From contig NZ_LMOP01000001.1 in NCBI RefSeq assembly GCF_001423585.1, positions 620,001 to 684,000 of the forward strand: a stretch of DNA of 64,000 nt, given 5' to 3'. The DNA comes from Xanthomonas sp. Leaf148. Lineage in GTDB: Bacteria > Pseudomonadota > Gammaproteobacteria > Xanthomonadales > Xanthomonadaceae. How positions within the stretch are numbered: position 1 is the stretch's first letter; the number at the start of each line of letters is the position of its first letter. Made by a program: the position numbers and the translations under genes. Below, piece after piece: positions 37,963-47,841 of the stretch. Under the pieces are notes generated by a model that saw nothing but the letters and a program-made list of their open reading frames with translations, was not told where the DNA came from and did no database searches.

Positions 37963-39354
37963 TCAGTCGGCCGCGGCCTCCAGCGCCTGACTCAGCCGCT
38001 CCACCGCGATGATCTCCATCCCCTTGATGCTGGCCGTCTTCGGTGCGTTGGCACGCGGCACGATCGCGCGCTTGAAGCCATGGGTGGCGGCTTCCTTCAG
38101 ACGGTCCTCGCCATTGGGCACAGGACGGATCTCGCCGGACAACCCGACTTCGCCAAAGGCAATCGTCTTCTCGGACAACGGCCGGTCGCGCAGCGAGGAC
38201 AGCACTGCCAGCAACACCGGCAGATCGGCCGCGGTCTCCTGCACGCGAATGCCGCCGACCACGTTGACGAACACGTCCTGGTCGCCCACCACGATGCCGC
38301 CATGCCGATGCAGCACCGCCAACAACATCGCAAGCCGGTTCTGCTCCAATCCCACCGCCACCCGGCGTGGATTGGACAGTGGCGAGGCATCCACCAGCGC
38401 CTGCACCTCCACCATCAGCGGCCGGGTGCCTTCACGGGTCACCATGACGCAACTGCCGGGCTGCTGGGTGCTGCCGCCAGACAGAAAGATCGCCGACGGA
38501 TTGGAGACCTCCTTGAGGCCCTTCTCGCCCATCGCGAACACGCCCAGCTCGTTGACCGCGCCGAAGCGGTTCTTGAACGCGCGCAGCAGGCGGAACCGGC
38601 TGCCGCTTTCGCCTTCGAAATACAGCACCGCATCGACCATGTGCTCAAGCACGCGCGGGCCGGCGATGCCGCCTTCCTTGGTCACATGCCCGACCAGGAA
38701 CACGGCCGTACCGGTCTCCTTGGCATAACGCACCAGCCGCGCCGCGCTCTCGCGCACCTGGCTGACCGACCCAGGTGCTGCGGTCAACGATTCGGTCCAC
38801 AAGGTCTGTACCGAGTCGGCCACGATCAGTTTCGGCCGCGCCACGCTGGCGTGCTGCAGGATGTTTTCGATGCCGGTTTCGGCCAGGGCGTTCAAGCCTT
38901 CCAGCGGTAGATCCAGTCGCACCGCTCGCCCGGCTACCTGCGCCAGCGATTCCTCGCCGGTGACGTACAGCACCGGCAGCGTTGAGGCCATGCTGGCCAG
39001 CGCCTGCAACAACAGCGTCGACTTGCCGATCCCCGGGTCGCCGCCGATCAGCACCACCGCACCTTCAACCAGGCCACCGCCCAGCACGCGATCGAACTCG
39101 CCGATGCCGGTGGACACGCGCGCTTGTTCGGACTGCTGCACATCCTTGAGCGCAGTGATCTTGGGTGCCTCGGTCTTGCCGGCCCAACCACTGCGACGCG
39201 ACGCCGCGGGCGAGGCCTTGCCGCCAGGGGTGGCACTTTCCAGCACGATTTCGCTGAGCGTATTCCACACACCGCATTCGGTGCATTGCCCCTGCCATTT
39301 GGTGTACTCGGCGCCGCACTCGCCGCAGACATAGGCCGTCTTCGCCTTCGCCAT
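37963..39354 (-). CDS. radA: DNA repair protein RadA
   Basis: RecA-related ATPase that promotes branch migration in recombination intermediates; 463 residues, normal length. Order: N-terminal zinc finger 'CGECGAEYTKWQGQCTECG' (about 10-28), Walker A 'GGDPGIGKSTLLLQ' (about 104-117), the RadA-specific 'KNRFGAVNELGVF' motif (about 268-280) and a C-terminal Lon-protease-like domain (about 305-455) with 'EKTIAFGEVGLSGEIRPV'. The ATG at 39352-39354 gives the conserved MAKAKTAYVCGECG start. It stands alone; the upstream M61 gene has its own terminator. Confidence 0.97.
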   Translation of the reverse strand: MAKAKTAYVCGECGAEYTKWQGQCTECGVWNTLSEIVLESATPGGKASPAASRRSGWAGKTEAPKITALKDVQQSEQARVSTGIGEFDRVLGGGLVEGAVVLIGGDPGIGKSTLLLQALASMASTLPVLYVTGEESLAQVAGRAVRLDLPLEGLNALAETGIENILQHASVARPKLIVADSVQTLWTESLTAAPGSVSQVRESAARLVRYAKETGTAVFLVGHVTKEGGIAGPRVLEHMVDAVLYFEGESGSRFRLLRAFKNRFGAVNELGVFAMGEKGLKEVSNPSAIFLSGGSTQQPGSCVMVTREGTRPLMVEVQALVDASPLSNPRRVAVGLEQNRLAMLLAVLHRHGGIVVGDQDVFVNVVGGIRVQETAADLPVLLAVLSSLRDRPLSEKTIAFGEVGLSGEIRPVPNGEDRLKEAATHGFKRAIVPRANAPKTASIKGMEIIAVERLSQALEAAAD

Positions 39355-39470
39355 CGTCGTCTTGCCTGTTGTCGTTGATGCGACAGGATAGTGGCTGACG
39401 GTCTCAGCATGCGCGACGGCGCTGCAGCGCGCGGCCGACATGCGATCGGGAAGTTCTGATTCTGCAGCAC

Positions 39471-39508
39471 AAAAAAGCCGCAGGATCGACGTCCGTCGCC
39501 CCTGCGGC
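39471..39508 (-). terminator. Intrinsic terminator of the M61 peptidase gene
   Basis: Stem GCCGCAGG (39477-39484) with CCTGCGGC (39501-39508). On the minus strand it is followed by TTTTTT (39471-39476). It separates the M61 gene from radA. Confidence 0.85.
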
Positions 39509-39551
39509 TGCGTTGTCGACATGCGCCTACGCGCGCACATCAGCCATGCAC

Positions 39552-41432
39552 TTACCTGGCCTTGTACAACTCACTCAAACGGTCAGGCGTACCGGCAATG
39601 CGTTCCAGATGCGGATACAGCAAACCACCGTGGTAATCGATGCGCACGGTGTCGTAACGATCGCCGCGCTTGACCAGCAACTCGATCGGCGCGGTGGTGC
39701 CCTTGGCCGCCTTGATCGCGTCCTTGATCACCTCACTGCTGAAGGCGCGGCCGTTGACCGCCATGATCGTGTTGCCCGCGATCAAGCCGGCGTTGAAGGC
39801 CGGGCCGTCCCACAGCACATCGCTGATATCGCCCGAGGCTTTCAAAGACAGTCCAAGCGAATAGGTCAGGCTGGCGTCCTTGTCGTCGCTCTCGTCGGCC
39901 TTGGTGGCCAGATTCGGCTCCTCGTTGTAGACCAGCTTCCAGCCGTTGGCTTCGATGCCGCCGTTCAACGAACCATGCCCGTCCATGCGACTGCGCAACA
40001 GGCTCGCCCAGTCGTAGGCGGCCACGCCGTTGAGGGTGGCGACGATGTCGTCGAAGGTGTACGGATTGACGTCCCAATCGCCGTTCTTCATGCCGAAGAA
40101 CGCCTTGCCGAAATCGTCGATGGAGCGCTTGTTGTTGGTCAGCGCGCGCAGCTTGCTGTCCACTTCCAGCCACATCATCTGGCCGCCTGAGTAATAGTCC
40201 TCGGCCATCTGATAGCTGCGGTACGCCTTGGGACGGCGCATCGACATGGTCGGGTCGTTGGTGGTGTCCTGCACGGTGCGCCAGGCCATGCCGGGGCGAC
40301 CACGCTCATAGCTGGCCGCCACGCCGGCCAGCATCTCGCGCGCCTGATCCTGCGTCCACAGGCCCGAACGTGCGGACATCACTTCGCCCCAGAACTGGGT
40401 CTGGCCCTCGTACAGCCACAGCAGGCTGTCGCCCATTGGCACGTTGAAGTTGGGCGTGGCCAGATCGGCGCCGCGGCGGTACTTGCCGTTCCAGGAATGG
40501 TTGAACTCGTGTGCGAGCAGGTCGCGCCCGGTCCAGCTCTTGTCCCACTCGGTGAAGTAAGTCGGCACGCCGCTGTTTTCGCTGGAACGGTGATGCTCCA
40601 GGCCGATGCCGCCCAACTTCTTGGTCAGCGCCAGCAGGAATTCGTAGTGATCGAAATGCCGCGCGCCGTACAGCTTGTCCATCTGCTGCACCAGCGAGGC
40701 ATGCGCCTTGATCTGCTCGGGCTTGGCGTCCAGCGACTTGGCTTCGTCGGCGAATACGTTGAGGTAGACCGGCTGCTTGCCGGCGCTCAGCTCCACGCGC
40801 TTGTAGTACTTGCCGGCGAACATCGGCGAATCGACCAGATCATCGAAATCGATCGGCTTGAAGGTCACCGTGTCGCCGACGCGGCGCTCGGTTTCCAGCG
40901 CCGTGGCATAGCTCCAGCCGGCTGGCAGCGTCACGCTGGCCTGCGCCTTGATGTTGCGTGCGAAGACGCCGGCCGGATACAGCGCCGTGGTATTCCACTG
41001 CAGGTTGAGCATCTCCGGAGTCATCATCACCCGGCCCTGGTTGGGGGCCTGCGGCGAGAGAAACTTGAACTCGGCTACCAGCTCGGTGGCGCCCTGCGGC
41101 ACGTCCACGGTGAAAGCGTACACATCGAACTGGTCGCGCTTCCATGGCACCACCTTGCCATCGACCTTGATCACCAGACCGGCCAGCTTGTCGATCGGAC
41201 CGGTGGGCGAGTGGTTGCCGGGAATCCACTGCGGATACAGCAGCGTCATCGGGCCGGGCTTTGCCGGCATGGTGGTCTTGACCTTGAAGATGCGGTGCGC
41301 CAGGTCGGTGGCATCGACGTCGATCTTCAAGGTGCCGTCGAACGGCACGTCCTGCGGCGGTGCGGTTTGCGCGGCGGCGGGCAACGACAGCGCTGCCAGC
41401 AACGACACGGACAACAGGGTGGGCATCTTCAT
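39552..41432 (-). CDS. Periplasmic M61-family (glycyl) aminopeptidase with PDZ domain
   Basis: A 626-residue secreted zinc peptidase. Signal peptide: 'LLSVSLLAALSLPAAAQT'. An N-terminal beta domain (about 30-190) precedes the catalytic domain with the gluzincin motif HEFNH in 'DLLAHEFNHSWNGKYRRG' (about residue 311) and the third ligand region 'LLWLYEGQTQFWGEV'. A PDZ domain occupies about 500-590 ('GLSLKASGDI', 'AGLIAGNTIMAVNGRAF'). M61 enzymes remove N-terminal Gly/Ala residues. GGAG lies five bases before the ATG at 41430-41432. Identification is firm; role in the cell envelope is inferred. Confidence 0.93.
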   Translation of the reverse strand: MKMPTLLSVSLLAALSLPAAAQTAPPQDVPFDGTLKIDVDATDLAHRIFKVKTTMPAKPGPMTLLYPQWIPGNHSPTGPIDKLAGLVIKVDGKVVPWKRDQFDVYAFTVDVPQGATELVAEFKFLSPQAPNQGRVMMTPEMLNLQWNTTALYPAGVFARNIKAQASVTLPAGWSYATALETERRVGDTVTFKPIDFDDLVDSPMFAGKYYKRVELSAGKQPVYLNVFADEAKSLDAKPEQIKAHASLVQQMDKLYGARHFDHYEFLLALTKKLGGIGLEHHRSSENSGVPTYFTEWDKSWTGRDLLAHEFNHSWNGKYRRGADLATPNFNVPMGDSLLWLYEGQTQFWGEVMSARSGLWTQDQAREMLAGVAASYERGRPGMAWRTVQDTTNDPTMSMRRPKAYRSYQMAEDYYSGGQMMWLEVDSKLRALTNNKRSIDDFGKAFFGMKNGDWDVNPYTFDDIVATLNGVAAYDWASLLRSRMDGHGSLNGGIEANGWKLVYNEEPNLATKADESDDKDASLTYSLGLSLKASGDISDVLWDGPAFNAGLIAGNTIMAVNGRAFSSEVIKDAIKAAKGTTAPIELLVKRGDRYDTVRIDYHGGLLYPHLERIAGTPDRLSELYKAR

Positions 41433-41534
41433 CGCAACTCCGCGGGTGACCTGAAACAGGCAAGCCCACGATGCTAAGCGTCCACCACGGCTTCCCCGTA
41501 TGCCATTGGTCATGCCGCAGGCAAATTCATGCGC

Positions 41535-41561
41535 AAAAAAAAGCCGCCAATCGCTGGCGGC
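41535..41561 (-). terminator. Intrinsic terminator of the cyoABCD operon
   Basis: Stem GCCGCCA (41543-41549) and TGGCGGC (41555-41561), followed on the minus strand by eight T (41535-41542), 42 bases after the cyoD stop. Confidence 0.9.
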
Positions 41562-41602
41562 CTTCTTCATAACAGCATGACGCGATCCGGCGTGGCGCCG
41601 TC

Positions 41603-41938
41603 TCAATGCATCATGTTGACGTTCATGTTGTGCAGCACCCACAGCGAACCGACGATCACGATGCCGATGATCAGCAGCGAGAACAGGCCCACCTGTACGT
41701 TGGAGCGCTGCTCGGGCGTGCGATCCATATGCAGGAAGTACACCATGTGCACCAGCATCTGCACCGCGGCCATGACCGAGATCACGACGATGGTGACACC
41801 CTTGGAGAACGCCCCACTCATCACCATCGCGAACGGGATGACGGTGAGGATGACGGCCATGACGAAGCCGATCAGGTAGGACTTCAAACCGCCGGCATGC
41901 GCATCGGCCGCGGTCTCGGTGTGGTGGTGATTGGCCAT
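41603..41938 (-). CDS. cyoD: Cytochrome bo3 ubiquinol oxidase subunit IV
   Basis: A 111-residue small subunit of the bo3 quinol oxidase with three membrane helices, preceded by a His-rich N-terminus ([17 protein letters not shown]). 'LKSYLIGFVMAVILTVIPFA' and 'VHMVYFLHMDRTPEQRSNV' are typical of CyoD. It assists assembly of the copper site in subunit I. Its ATG overlaps the TAA of cyoC by one base, so it is translationally coupled. Last gene of the operon. Confidence 0.95.
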   Translation of the reverse strand: MANHHHTETAADAHAGGLKSYLIGFVMAVILTVIPFAMVMSGAFSKGVTIVVISVMAAVQMLVHMVYFLHMDRTPEQRSNVQVGLFSLLIIGIVIVGSLWVLHNMNVNMMH

Positions 41939-42570
41939 TACAGCGCTCCCAGCAGATAGACGACGGTGAACACACCGATCCAGATGATGTCCAGGAAGTG
42001 CCAGAACAGGCTCAGGCAGGCCAGACGCGTGCTGTTGCGCGCAGTCAGGCCGTTCTTGGAGATCTGGATCACCAGCACTGCCATCCACAACAGGCCCGAC
42101 GCCACGTGCAAACCGTGGGTTCCGACCAGGGTGAAGAAGGCGGACAGGAACGCGCTGCGCCCCGGGCCGGCACCTTCATGGATCAGGTGATTGAACTCCC
42201 AGACTTCCATGCACAGAAAGCCGATACCCAGTAGCGCGGTCACGCCCAGCCAGCCATACAGGCCGGTCATGCTGCGCTTGTGCGCAGAGATCATCGCAAA
42301 GCCGAAGCTCAAGCTGCTGAACAACAGCAGGAAGGTTTCCACCAGCACGAACTTCAGATCGAACAGCTCCTTGGCGGTCGGCCCATCCACCGTGGCGCCG
42401 GAGAGCACCGCATAGGTGGCGAACAGACCGGCAAACAGCAGGCAGTCGCTCATCAGATAGACCCAGAATCCGAAGACGGTGTTGCCACCGCCGTCGTGAT
42501 GCTCGTGGTCGTGATCGTGGCCGCCCGCGTGGGCGGCGTGGTCAAGCGTGGTCGAGGAAGCCATGGTCAT
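41938..42570 (-). CDS. cyoC: Cytochrome bo3 ubiquinol oxidase subunit III
   Basis: A 210-residue membrane subunit with five helices, typical for CyoC. Motifs: '[19 protein letters not shown]', '[11 protein letters not shown]', '[12 protein letters not shown]' and '[16 protein letters not shown]'. A His-rich N-terminus again precedes the first helix. The ATG at 42570 overlaps the cyoB stop (ATGA); the next ATG, two codons later, is an alternative. It contributes to stability and proton uptake of the oxidase. Confidence 0.95.
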   Translation of the reverse strand: MTMASSTTLDHAAHAGGHDHDHEHHDGGGNTVFGFWVYLMSDCLLFAGLFATYAVLSGATVDGPTAKELFDLKFVLVETFLLLFSSLSFGFAMISAHKRSMTGLYGWLGVTALLGIGFLCMEVWEFNHLIHEGAGPGRSAFLSAFFTLVGTHGLHVASGLLWMAVLVIQISKNGLTARNSTRLACLSLFWHFLDIIWIGVFTVVYLLGAL

Positions 42571-44567
42571 ACCACCTTCGCGGCCTGCGCCGCCTGTTGC
42601 TGTTCGAGCAGGGCGAAGCGCGCGTTTTCGATGCGCTCCACTTCATCGGCCGGCACCCAGTAATCGATGTCGTCATCGAAGGTGCGCACGATGAAGCTAC
42701 CGATCATGCCCACCAGGCCGAGGATGGCCAGCCACCAGATGTGCCAGATCAGACCGAAGCCCATCAGCACGCTGAAGGCACCCATGTACACGCCTGCACC
42801 GGTATTGCGCGGCATATGGATCGGCTCGTACTTGGACGGACGCACCCAGCCCTTGCCATTCTGCTTGTCGGCCCAGAACTGATCTCGGTCGTCGATGTGC
42901 GGCAGCACGGCGAAGTTGTAGAACGGCGGCGGCGAAGAGGTTGCCCACTCCAACGTACGGCCATCCCACGGATCGCCCGTGTAGTCCATGTGCTCCTTGC
43001 GCTTCCACACGCTGTAAACGATCTGCAGCAGATTCAGGAAGATACCCATGCCGATGATCGCAGCACCGGCCGCAGCGACATACAGCCACGGCGCCCACTC
43101 GGGATGGTTGTAGGTGCTCATGCGACGGGTCATGCCCATGAAGCCGAGCACGTACAACGGCATGAAGGCCACGAAGAAACCGATGATCCAGCACCAGAAC
43201 GAGGCCTTGCCGATCTTTTCGTTGAGCTTGAAGCCGAACGCCTTCGGGAACCAGTAGGTCAGACCTGCCAGGTAGCCGAACACCACACCGCCGATGATCA
43301 CGTTATGGAAGTGCGCGATCAGGAACAGGCTGTTGTGCAGCACGAAGTCCACGGCCGGAATCGCCAACATCACGCCGGTCATGCCGCCGATGGTGAAGGT
43401 GATGATGAAGCCGATGGTCCACAGCACCGGTGAGGTCATGTGCACGCGACCGCGGAACATGGTGAACAACCAGTTGAAGATTTTCACGCCGGTCGGAATC
43501 GAGATGATCATCGTCGTGATGCCGAAGAAGGCATTGACGTTGGCACCCGAGCCCATGGTGAAGAAGTGATGCAACCACACCACGAACGACAGCACGCCGA
43601 TGCACGAGGTGGCGTACACCATCGAGGTGTAGCCGAACAAGCGCTTGCGGCTATAGGTGGCGATCAACTCGGAGAAGATGCCGAACGCCGGCAGGATCAG
43701 GATGTAGACCTCCGGGTGACCCCAGATCCAGATCAGGTTGACGTACATCATGGCGTTGCCGCCACCGTCGTTGGTGAAGAAGTGCGTGCCCAGGTAACGG
43801 TCGGCACCCAGCAGCGCCAGCGCCACGGTGAGGATCGGGAACGCAGCGATGATCAGGATATTGGTGATCAACGCGGTCCAGGTGAAGATCGGCATGCGCA
43901 TCAGGGTCATGCCCGGCGCGCGCATCCGCATGATCGTCACGAAGAAGTTCACACCGGTCAGCAACGTGCCTAAGCCCGAGACCTGCAACGCCCAGATGTA
44001 GTAATCGACACCGACCCCTGGACTGTATTCCAGCCCCGACAACGGCGGATACGCCAGCCAACCGGTCTGCGCGAATTCACCGACGCCGAGCGAGATGTTG
44101 ATCAACGCTGCGCCGGCCACGAACAGCCAGAAGCTCAGCGAGTTCAGGAACGGAAACGCCACGTCGCGTGCACCGATCTGCAGCGGCACGATCAGGTTCA
44201 ACAAGCCAGTCATGAACGGCATGGCCATGAAGAAGATCATGATCACGCCATGCGCAGTAAAGATCTGGTCGTAATGGTGCGGAGGTAGCACGCCTTCGCC
44301 ACCGTTACCCGCCAATGCCTGCTGAGTACGCATCATGGCCGCATCGGCAAAACCGCGCAGCAACATGACCAGCGCCACGATGATGTACATCACGCCGATG
44401 CGCTTGTGATCCACCGAGGTGAACCACTCCTTCCACAGGTAGCCCCACAGCTTGTACTTGGTGATGGCGCCCGCGATGAGCAGGCCGAGCAGGCCTGCAC
44501 CACCCAGCGCGATCATGATGATCGGCTCGTGGTACGGAACCGCCTCGATGGTAAGTTTGCCTAGCAT
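42567..44567 (-). CDS. cyoB: Cytochrome bo3 ubiquinol oxidase subunit I
   Basis: The 666-residue catalytic subunit that reduces O2 to water and pumps protons. Metal ligands are recognisable: low-spin haem His in '[15 protein letters not shown]', CuB His and the cross-linked Tyr in '[15 protein letters not shown]', and the His pair in '[11 protein letters not shown]'; '[13 protein letters not shown]' supplies the second haem ligands. Fifteen helices are expected. The ATG at 44567 overlaps the cyoA TGA (TGATG) and is preceded by GGAG. A classical member with no anomalies seen. Confidence 0.97.
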   Translation of the reverse strand: MLGKLTIEAVPYHEPIIMIALGGAGLLGLLIAGAITKYKLWGYLWKEWFTSVDHKRIGVMYIIVALVMLLRGFADAAMMRTQQALAGNGGEGVLPPHHYDQIFTAHGVIMIFFMAMPFMTGLLNLIVPLQIGARDVAFPFLNSLSFWLFVAGAALINISLGVGEFAQTGWLAYPPLSGLEYSPGVGVDYYIWALQVSGLGTLLTGVNFFVTIMRMRAPGMTLMRMPIFTWTALITNILIIAAFPILTVALALLGADRYLGTHFFTNDGGGNAMMYVNLIWIWGHPEVYILILPAFGIFSELIATYSRKRLFGYTSMVYATSCIGVLSFVVWLHHFFTMGSGANVNAFFGITTMIISIPTGVKIFNWLFTMFRGRVHMTSPVLWTIGFIITFTIGGMTGVMLAIPAVDFVLHNSLFLIAHFHNVIIGGVVFGYLAGLTYWFPKAFGFKLNEKIGKASFWCWIIGFFVAFMPLYVLGFMGMTRRMSTYNHPEWAPWLYVAAAGAAIIGMGIFLNLLQIVYSVWKRKEHMDYTGDPWDGRTLEWATSSPPPFYNFAVLPHIDDRDQFWADKQNGKGWVRPSKYEPIHMPRNTGAGVYMGAFSVLMGFGLIWHIWWLAILGLVGMIGSFIVRTFDDDIDYWVPADEVERIENARFALLEQQQAAQAAKVV

Positions 44568-45502
44568 CACTTGTCTCCAGAAGTGCACATGGCGACCGGC
44601 TCTACAGCCGATGCCTCATGGTCGCCGTGGCCTTTGCTATGGCCCGGACCATTCATGTATTTGTCGACCAGCGACCGGAACATGCCGTCCTGCACCGACG
44701 AGTAGTAGGTGACCGGATACTGTTCTTTGTCGTTGCGATTGGCAGCCAACACCTGATATTCGGCGGCATTCAAGGACGTCGGCGATGCCTTGACCTTGGC
44801 CACCCACGCGTCGAAGCCGGCCTGATCGACCGCATGCGCCTTGAAGCTCATCTTCGAAAAGCCGTGACCGCTGTAGTTGGTCGACAGGCCGAAGTATTCG
44901 CCGGGCTCGTCGGCCACCAGATGCAGCTTGGTTTCCATGCCCGCCATCGCGTAGATCATGGTGCCCAGGTGCGGAATGAAGAACGAGTTCATCACCGTAT
45001 CGGAGGTGATCTTGAAGTTCAGCGGCGTGTGCACCGGGAACGCGATCTCGTTGACGGTGGCGATGTTCTGATCCGGGTAGATGAACATCCACTTCCAGTC
45101 CAGCGACACTGCTTCGATGTTGAGCGGCTTGACGTCCGAATCCAGCGGCCGGTACGGGTCCAGCGCATGCGACGAGCGCCAGGTCAGCACCGCCAGCACC
45201 AGGATGATCACGCATGGAATCGACCACACCACCACTTCGATGGCGGTGGAATGCGACCAATCCGGCTCGTAGCGCGCCTTCGTGTTGGATGCGCGATATT
45301 TCCACGCGAACGCAATCGTCATCACGATCACCGGGATGACCACGATCAGCATGAGCACCACGGAAGTGATCAGCAGTTGCTTCTCGTCGTGGCCGATCTG
45401 GCCTTTCGGATTGAGGATGGCCGAGTTGCACCCTGCCAACAGCAGGAAGGGCAACATCAGACCTGGACGAAGTAAACGCCCGAGATGTTTCAGCGGAATC
45501 AT
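44567..45502 (-). CDS. cyoA: Cytochrome bo3 ubiquinol oxidase subunit II (lipoprotein)
   Basis: A 311-residue subunit II. The N-terminal signal has a lipobox 'LLLAGCN' (Cys about 25), so it is processed by LspA, which is encoded in this window. Two membrane helices (about 45-65 and 87-107) precede the cupredoxin domain with '[19 protein letters not shown]' and '[17 protein letters not shown]'. The CuA ligands of cytochrome c oxidases are missing, as expected for a quinol oxidase. The C-terminal tail is His/Ser-rich. The ATG at 45500-45502 starts the operon cyoABCD. Confidence 0.95.
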   Translation of the reverse strand: MIPLKHLGRLLRPGLMLPFLLLAGCNSAILNPKGQIGHDEKQLLITSVVLMLIVVIPVIVMTIAFAWKYRASNTKARYEPDWSHSTAIEVVVWSIPCVIILVLAVLTWRSSHALDPYRPLDSDVKPLNIEAVSLDWKWMFIYPDQNIATVNEIAFPVHTPLNFKITSDTVMNSFFIPHLGTMIYAMAGMETKLHLVADEPGEYFGLSTNYSGHGFSKMSFKAHAVDQAGFDAWVAKVKASPTSLNAAEYQVLAANRNDKEQYPVTYYSSVQDGMFRSLVDKYMNGPGHSKGHGDHEASAVEPVAMCTSGDK

Positions 45503-45862
45503 CGGTCGATCCAAGTGCGAAGGAACGCCAGCCGCGCGCATCGTCTCCGGCAAGGGAGATGTCCGACGATGCCCTTCCCTGTTGAAGGCGGGCCCGCGCA
45601 GACCGAAGACACGAGTTAGCGCGCTAATTTTAGTCTTTGCTGCACCTGCACGAAACCCATTGGCAATGATCTGCCGCAATAAATGCGCGCAAAATCGTGC
45701 GACATGTTGTCGCAGCGCAGCGTAAGCCAGGATGGGTGCCGTGATGGCCGTCGTTGCGACCTGCAATCGCACTGAAATGCATGCGACAACTGGGTGAAAT
45801 TGCGCCTGCAGAGGCCAAAAACGCAACTGGGCCGGCCAAGGGCCGACCCAGTGCTGAAGCGA
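45503..45862. promoter_or_regulatory. cyo upstream region with palindromes
   Basis: 360 bases between cyoA and tRNA-Thr, containing the cyo promoter. Candidate operator sites are the palindromes TTAGCGCGCTAA (45616-45627) and TGCGACA-TGT-TGTCGCA (45698-45714). An ATG-independent search by eye gave no clear FNR or ArcA consensus. The tRNA terminator occupies the far end. Confidence 0.45.
45817..45852 (-). terminator. Terminator of the tRNA-Thr gene
   Basis: Inverted repeat ACTGGGCCGGCC (45826-45837) and GGCCGACCCAGT (45841-45852), one mismatch, followed on the minus strand by TGCGTTTTT (T run at 45817-45820 on the complementary strand). It lies ten bases after the tRNA CCA end. Confidence 0.75.
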
Positions 45863-45938
45863 TGGTGCCGGAAATAGGAATCGAACCTACGACCTACGCA
45901 TTACGAATGCGCCGCTCTACCAACTGAGCTATTCCGGC
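45863..45938 (-). tRNA. tRNA-Thr (anticodon CGT)
   Basis: A 76-nt tRNA with encoded CCA. Acceptor stem GCCGGAA pairs with TTCCGGC; D arm GCTCAGTTGGTAGAGC; anticodon loop TTCGTAA with anticodon CGT (reads ACG, Thr); T arm with GGTTCGATTCC. All stems close, so it is functional by inspection. It stands between ispH and cyoA with its own terminator. Confidence 0.97.
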
Positions 45939-46078
45939 GAGCCGTGCATTGTAGGAGCGGAGCCGGGGGCTGGTCAATCGCCCCAGGGGCGGGCGGCTGC
46001 CGTAGCCGGCGCCAGTGACGTGGCGGTACCCAAACGCTGCTCACTCTGCCGCGGCCAACGTTGGCCATCGACGCGCGG

Positions 46079-47029
46079 TCAGCTGACCAGACGCAGCCGC
46101 AGTTCCTTGGGCAGTGCGAACACCATCGATTCGGGCTCACCTTCCAGTTCGGACACGCTACCCGCGCCCAGCTCGCGCAACCGGGCCAGCACGCCATCGA
46201 CCAGCACCTGGGGAGCGGACGCACCGGCAGTGAGGCCAATATGCTGTTTGCCGACGATCCAGGCCGGATCGATCTCGCTGGCGTTGTCGATCAAGTACGA
46301 CTCCACCCCGTCACGGCGGGCGAGTTCGCTCAGCCGGTTGGAATTGGAGCTATTGGGCGAGCCGACCACCAGCACCAGATCGCACTGCCGCGCCAGATCG
46401 CGTACCGCGTCCTGGCGGTTCTGGGTGGCGTAGCAGATGTCGTCGTGCCGCGGCCCCTGCATCGCCGGGTAGCGTGCGCGCAGCGCCTCGATGATGCCCA
46501 TGGTGTCGTCGACCGACAGCGTGGTCTGGGTTGTGTACGCCAGATTTTCCGGCTGATTGATCTGCAGCGTAGCGACCTGATCGATGTCTTCCACCAGATA
46601 GATCGTGCCCGGGCCGCGCTCGCGGCTCCACTGCCCCATGGTGCCTTCCACTTCCGGATGCCCGGCATGGCCGATCAGCACCACATCGCGGCCGGCCCGG
46701 CAGTGGCGCGCGACCTCGAAATGCACCTTGGTCACCAGCGGGCAGGTGGCGTCGAACACCTTCAAGCCACGGCGCTCGGCCTCCTGGCGCACCGCCTGCG
46801 AGACGCCGTGTGCGCTGAAGATCACCGTGGCGTTATCGGGCACCTCGTCGAGCTCTTCGACGAAAATCGCGCCGCGCTGCTTGAGGTCGTCGACCACAAA
46901 GCGGTTGTGCACGACTTCATGGCGTACATAGATCGGCGCGCCCAGCGTCTCGATCGCGCGCTTGACGATCTCGATCGCACGGTCGACACCGGCACAAAAA
47001 CCACGGGGATTGGCGAGCAGGACATCCAT
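46079..47029 (-). CDS. ispH: 4-hydroxy-3-methylbut-2-enyl diphosphate reductase IspH
   Basis: Last enzyme of the MEP isoprenoid pathway; reduces HMBPP to IPP and DMAPP using a [4Fe-4S] cluster. It has 316 residues. The three cluster cysteines are in '[12 protein letters not shown]' (about 12), '[13 protein letters not shown]' (about 96) and '[14 protein letters not shown]' (about 197). 'HRFVVDDL'-like '[13 protein letters not shown]' and '[15 protein letters not shown]' are conserved. The ATG at 47027-47029 gives the normal [11 protein letters not shown] start; an ATG at 47038 would add three residues. It follows lspA, as in many proteobacteria. Confidence 0.97.
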   Translation of the reverse strand: MDVLLANPRGFCAGVDRAIEIVKRAIETLGAPIYVRHEVVHNRFVVDDLKQRGAIFVEELDEVPDNATVIFSAHGVSQAVRQEAERRGLKVFDATCPLVTKVHFEVARHCRAGRDVVLIGHAGHPEVEGTMGQWSRERGPGTIYLVEDIDQVATLQINQPENLAYTTQTTLSVDDTMGIIEALRARYPAMQGPRHDDICYATQNRQDAVRDLARQCDLVLVVGSPNSSNSNRLSELARRDGVESYLIDNASEIDPAWIVGKQHIGLTAGASAPQVLVDGVLARLRELGAGSVSELEGEPESMVFALPKELRLRLVS

Positions 47030-47093
47030 GGCGAGCATTCTACGGGAATGGAGAAGAGGGTCGGAGCAAGCGGGGCGCGTCGGCAACCGGGCT

Positions 47094-47612
47094 TCAGGGG
47101 CGATTCCCGATTCCCGGCTCGCGCTTGCCGCCCTTGTCGAACAGCCCGAACACGGCAATCCCGATGGCACCGCCCACGATGGCCGAGTCGGCGATATTGA
47201 ATGACGGCCAGATATGGCTACCGATGTACCACTGAATGAAATCGACCACGTGGCCGTGCATCAGCCGGTCGATCACATTGCCGATCGCCCCCCCGATCAC
47301 CAGCGCATACGGCAGCGCACTGCGCCATTCGCCGCGGGCGGTGCGCGACAGCCAGAACGCCAGCAGGCCGCTGATACCCACCGCCAAGGCGGTGAAGAAC
47401 CACAGCTGCCAGCCGCCGGCATCGCTCAAGAAGCTGAAGGCTGCACCGGTGTTATAGGTGCGGTACCAGTTCCAGAAGCCGTCGATGACCGGCACCGGGG
47501 TGTACTCGGGCAGGCTGGACAGCACCCAGGCCTTGCTCCACTGGTCCAGGCCGATTACGACGGCCGACAGCACGAGCCAGATCAAGGCAGAGGGTTTGGG
47601 TCTTGCGGTCAT
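47094..47612 (-). CDS. lspA: Lipoprotein signal peptidase LspA
   Basis: A 172-residue inner-membrane aspartyl protease (signal peptidase II) that cleaves lipoprotein signal peptides such as that of CyoA. Four helices are seen. The catalytic aspartates lie in '[16 protein letters not shown]' and '[16 protein letters not shown]'; '[10 protein letters not shown]' is also conserved. The last ten residues (REPGIGNRP) are encoded by the GATTCCC heptamer repeat at 47101-47116, so the C-terminus has been altered by repeat sequence. It overlaps no neighbour; ispH starts 64 bases downstream. Confidence 0.96.
   Translation of the reverse strand: MTARPKPSALIWLVLSAVVIGLDQWSKAWVLSSLPEYTPVPVIDGFWNWYRTYNTGAAFSFLSDAGGWQLWFFTALAVGISGLLAFWLSRTARGEWRSALPYALVIGGAIGNVIDRLMHGHVVDFIQWYIGSHIWPSFNIADSAIVGGAIGIAVFGLFDKGGKREPGIGNRP
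47101..47116. repeat. GATTCCC heptamer repeat inside the 3' end of lspA
   Basis: CGATTCCCGATTCCCG, two units of the heptamer found in intergenic regions elsewhere in the window, here read as codons for the lspA C-terminus (Gly-Ile-Gly-Asn-Arg region). Confidence 0.85.
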
Positions 47613-47634
47613 GGAATCACCTTAACTGTTGCTA

Positions 47635-47812
47635 CTCCCGGGTTCGGGAGAAGCTGCCCGACGGGCAAATCGGCAAACAACGCCGAATGCGCCATCGCGG
47701 CCCTCATCCGGTGCTGCGCGCCACCTTCTCCCGCTTGCGGGAGAAGGAATAATTGGAACGGACTCCCGCTTGCGGGAGAAGGTGTATTGAAACGGACTCC
47801 CGCTCGCGGGAG
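47635..47812. repeat. Cluster of CTCCCG-type palindromic (REP-like) repeats
   Basis: Four hairpin units between ileS and lspA: CTCCCGGGTTCGGGAG (47635-47650), CTTCTCCCGCTTGCGGGAGAAG (47725-47746), CTCCCGCTTGCGGGAG (47763-47778) and CTCCCGCTCGCGGGAG (47797-47812). The last two share the flank ACGGA before and AGAAG after. Elements of this form are abundant between xanthomonad genes. In an operon transcript they would form stable hairpins between ileS and lspA. Confidence 0.85.
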
Positions 47813-47841
47813 AAGCAATCACGACATCAGAACCAGCGACG

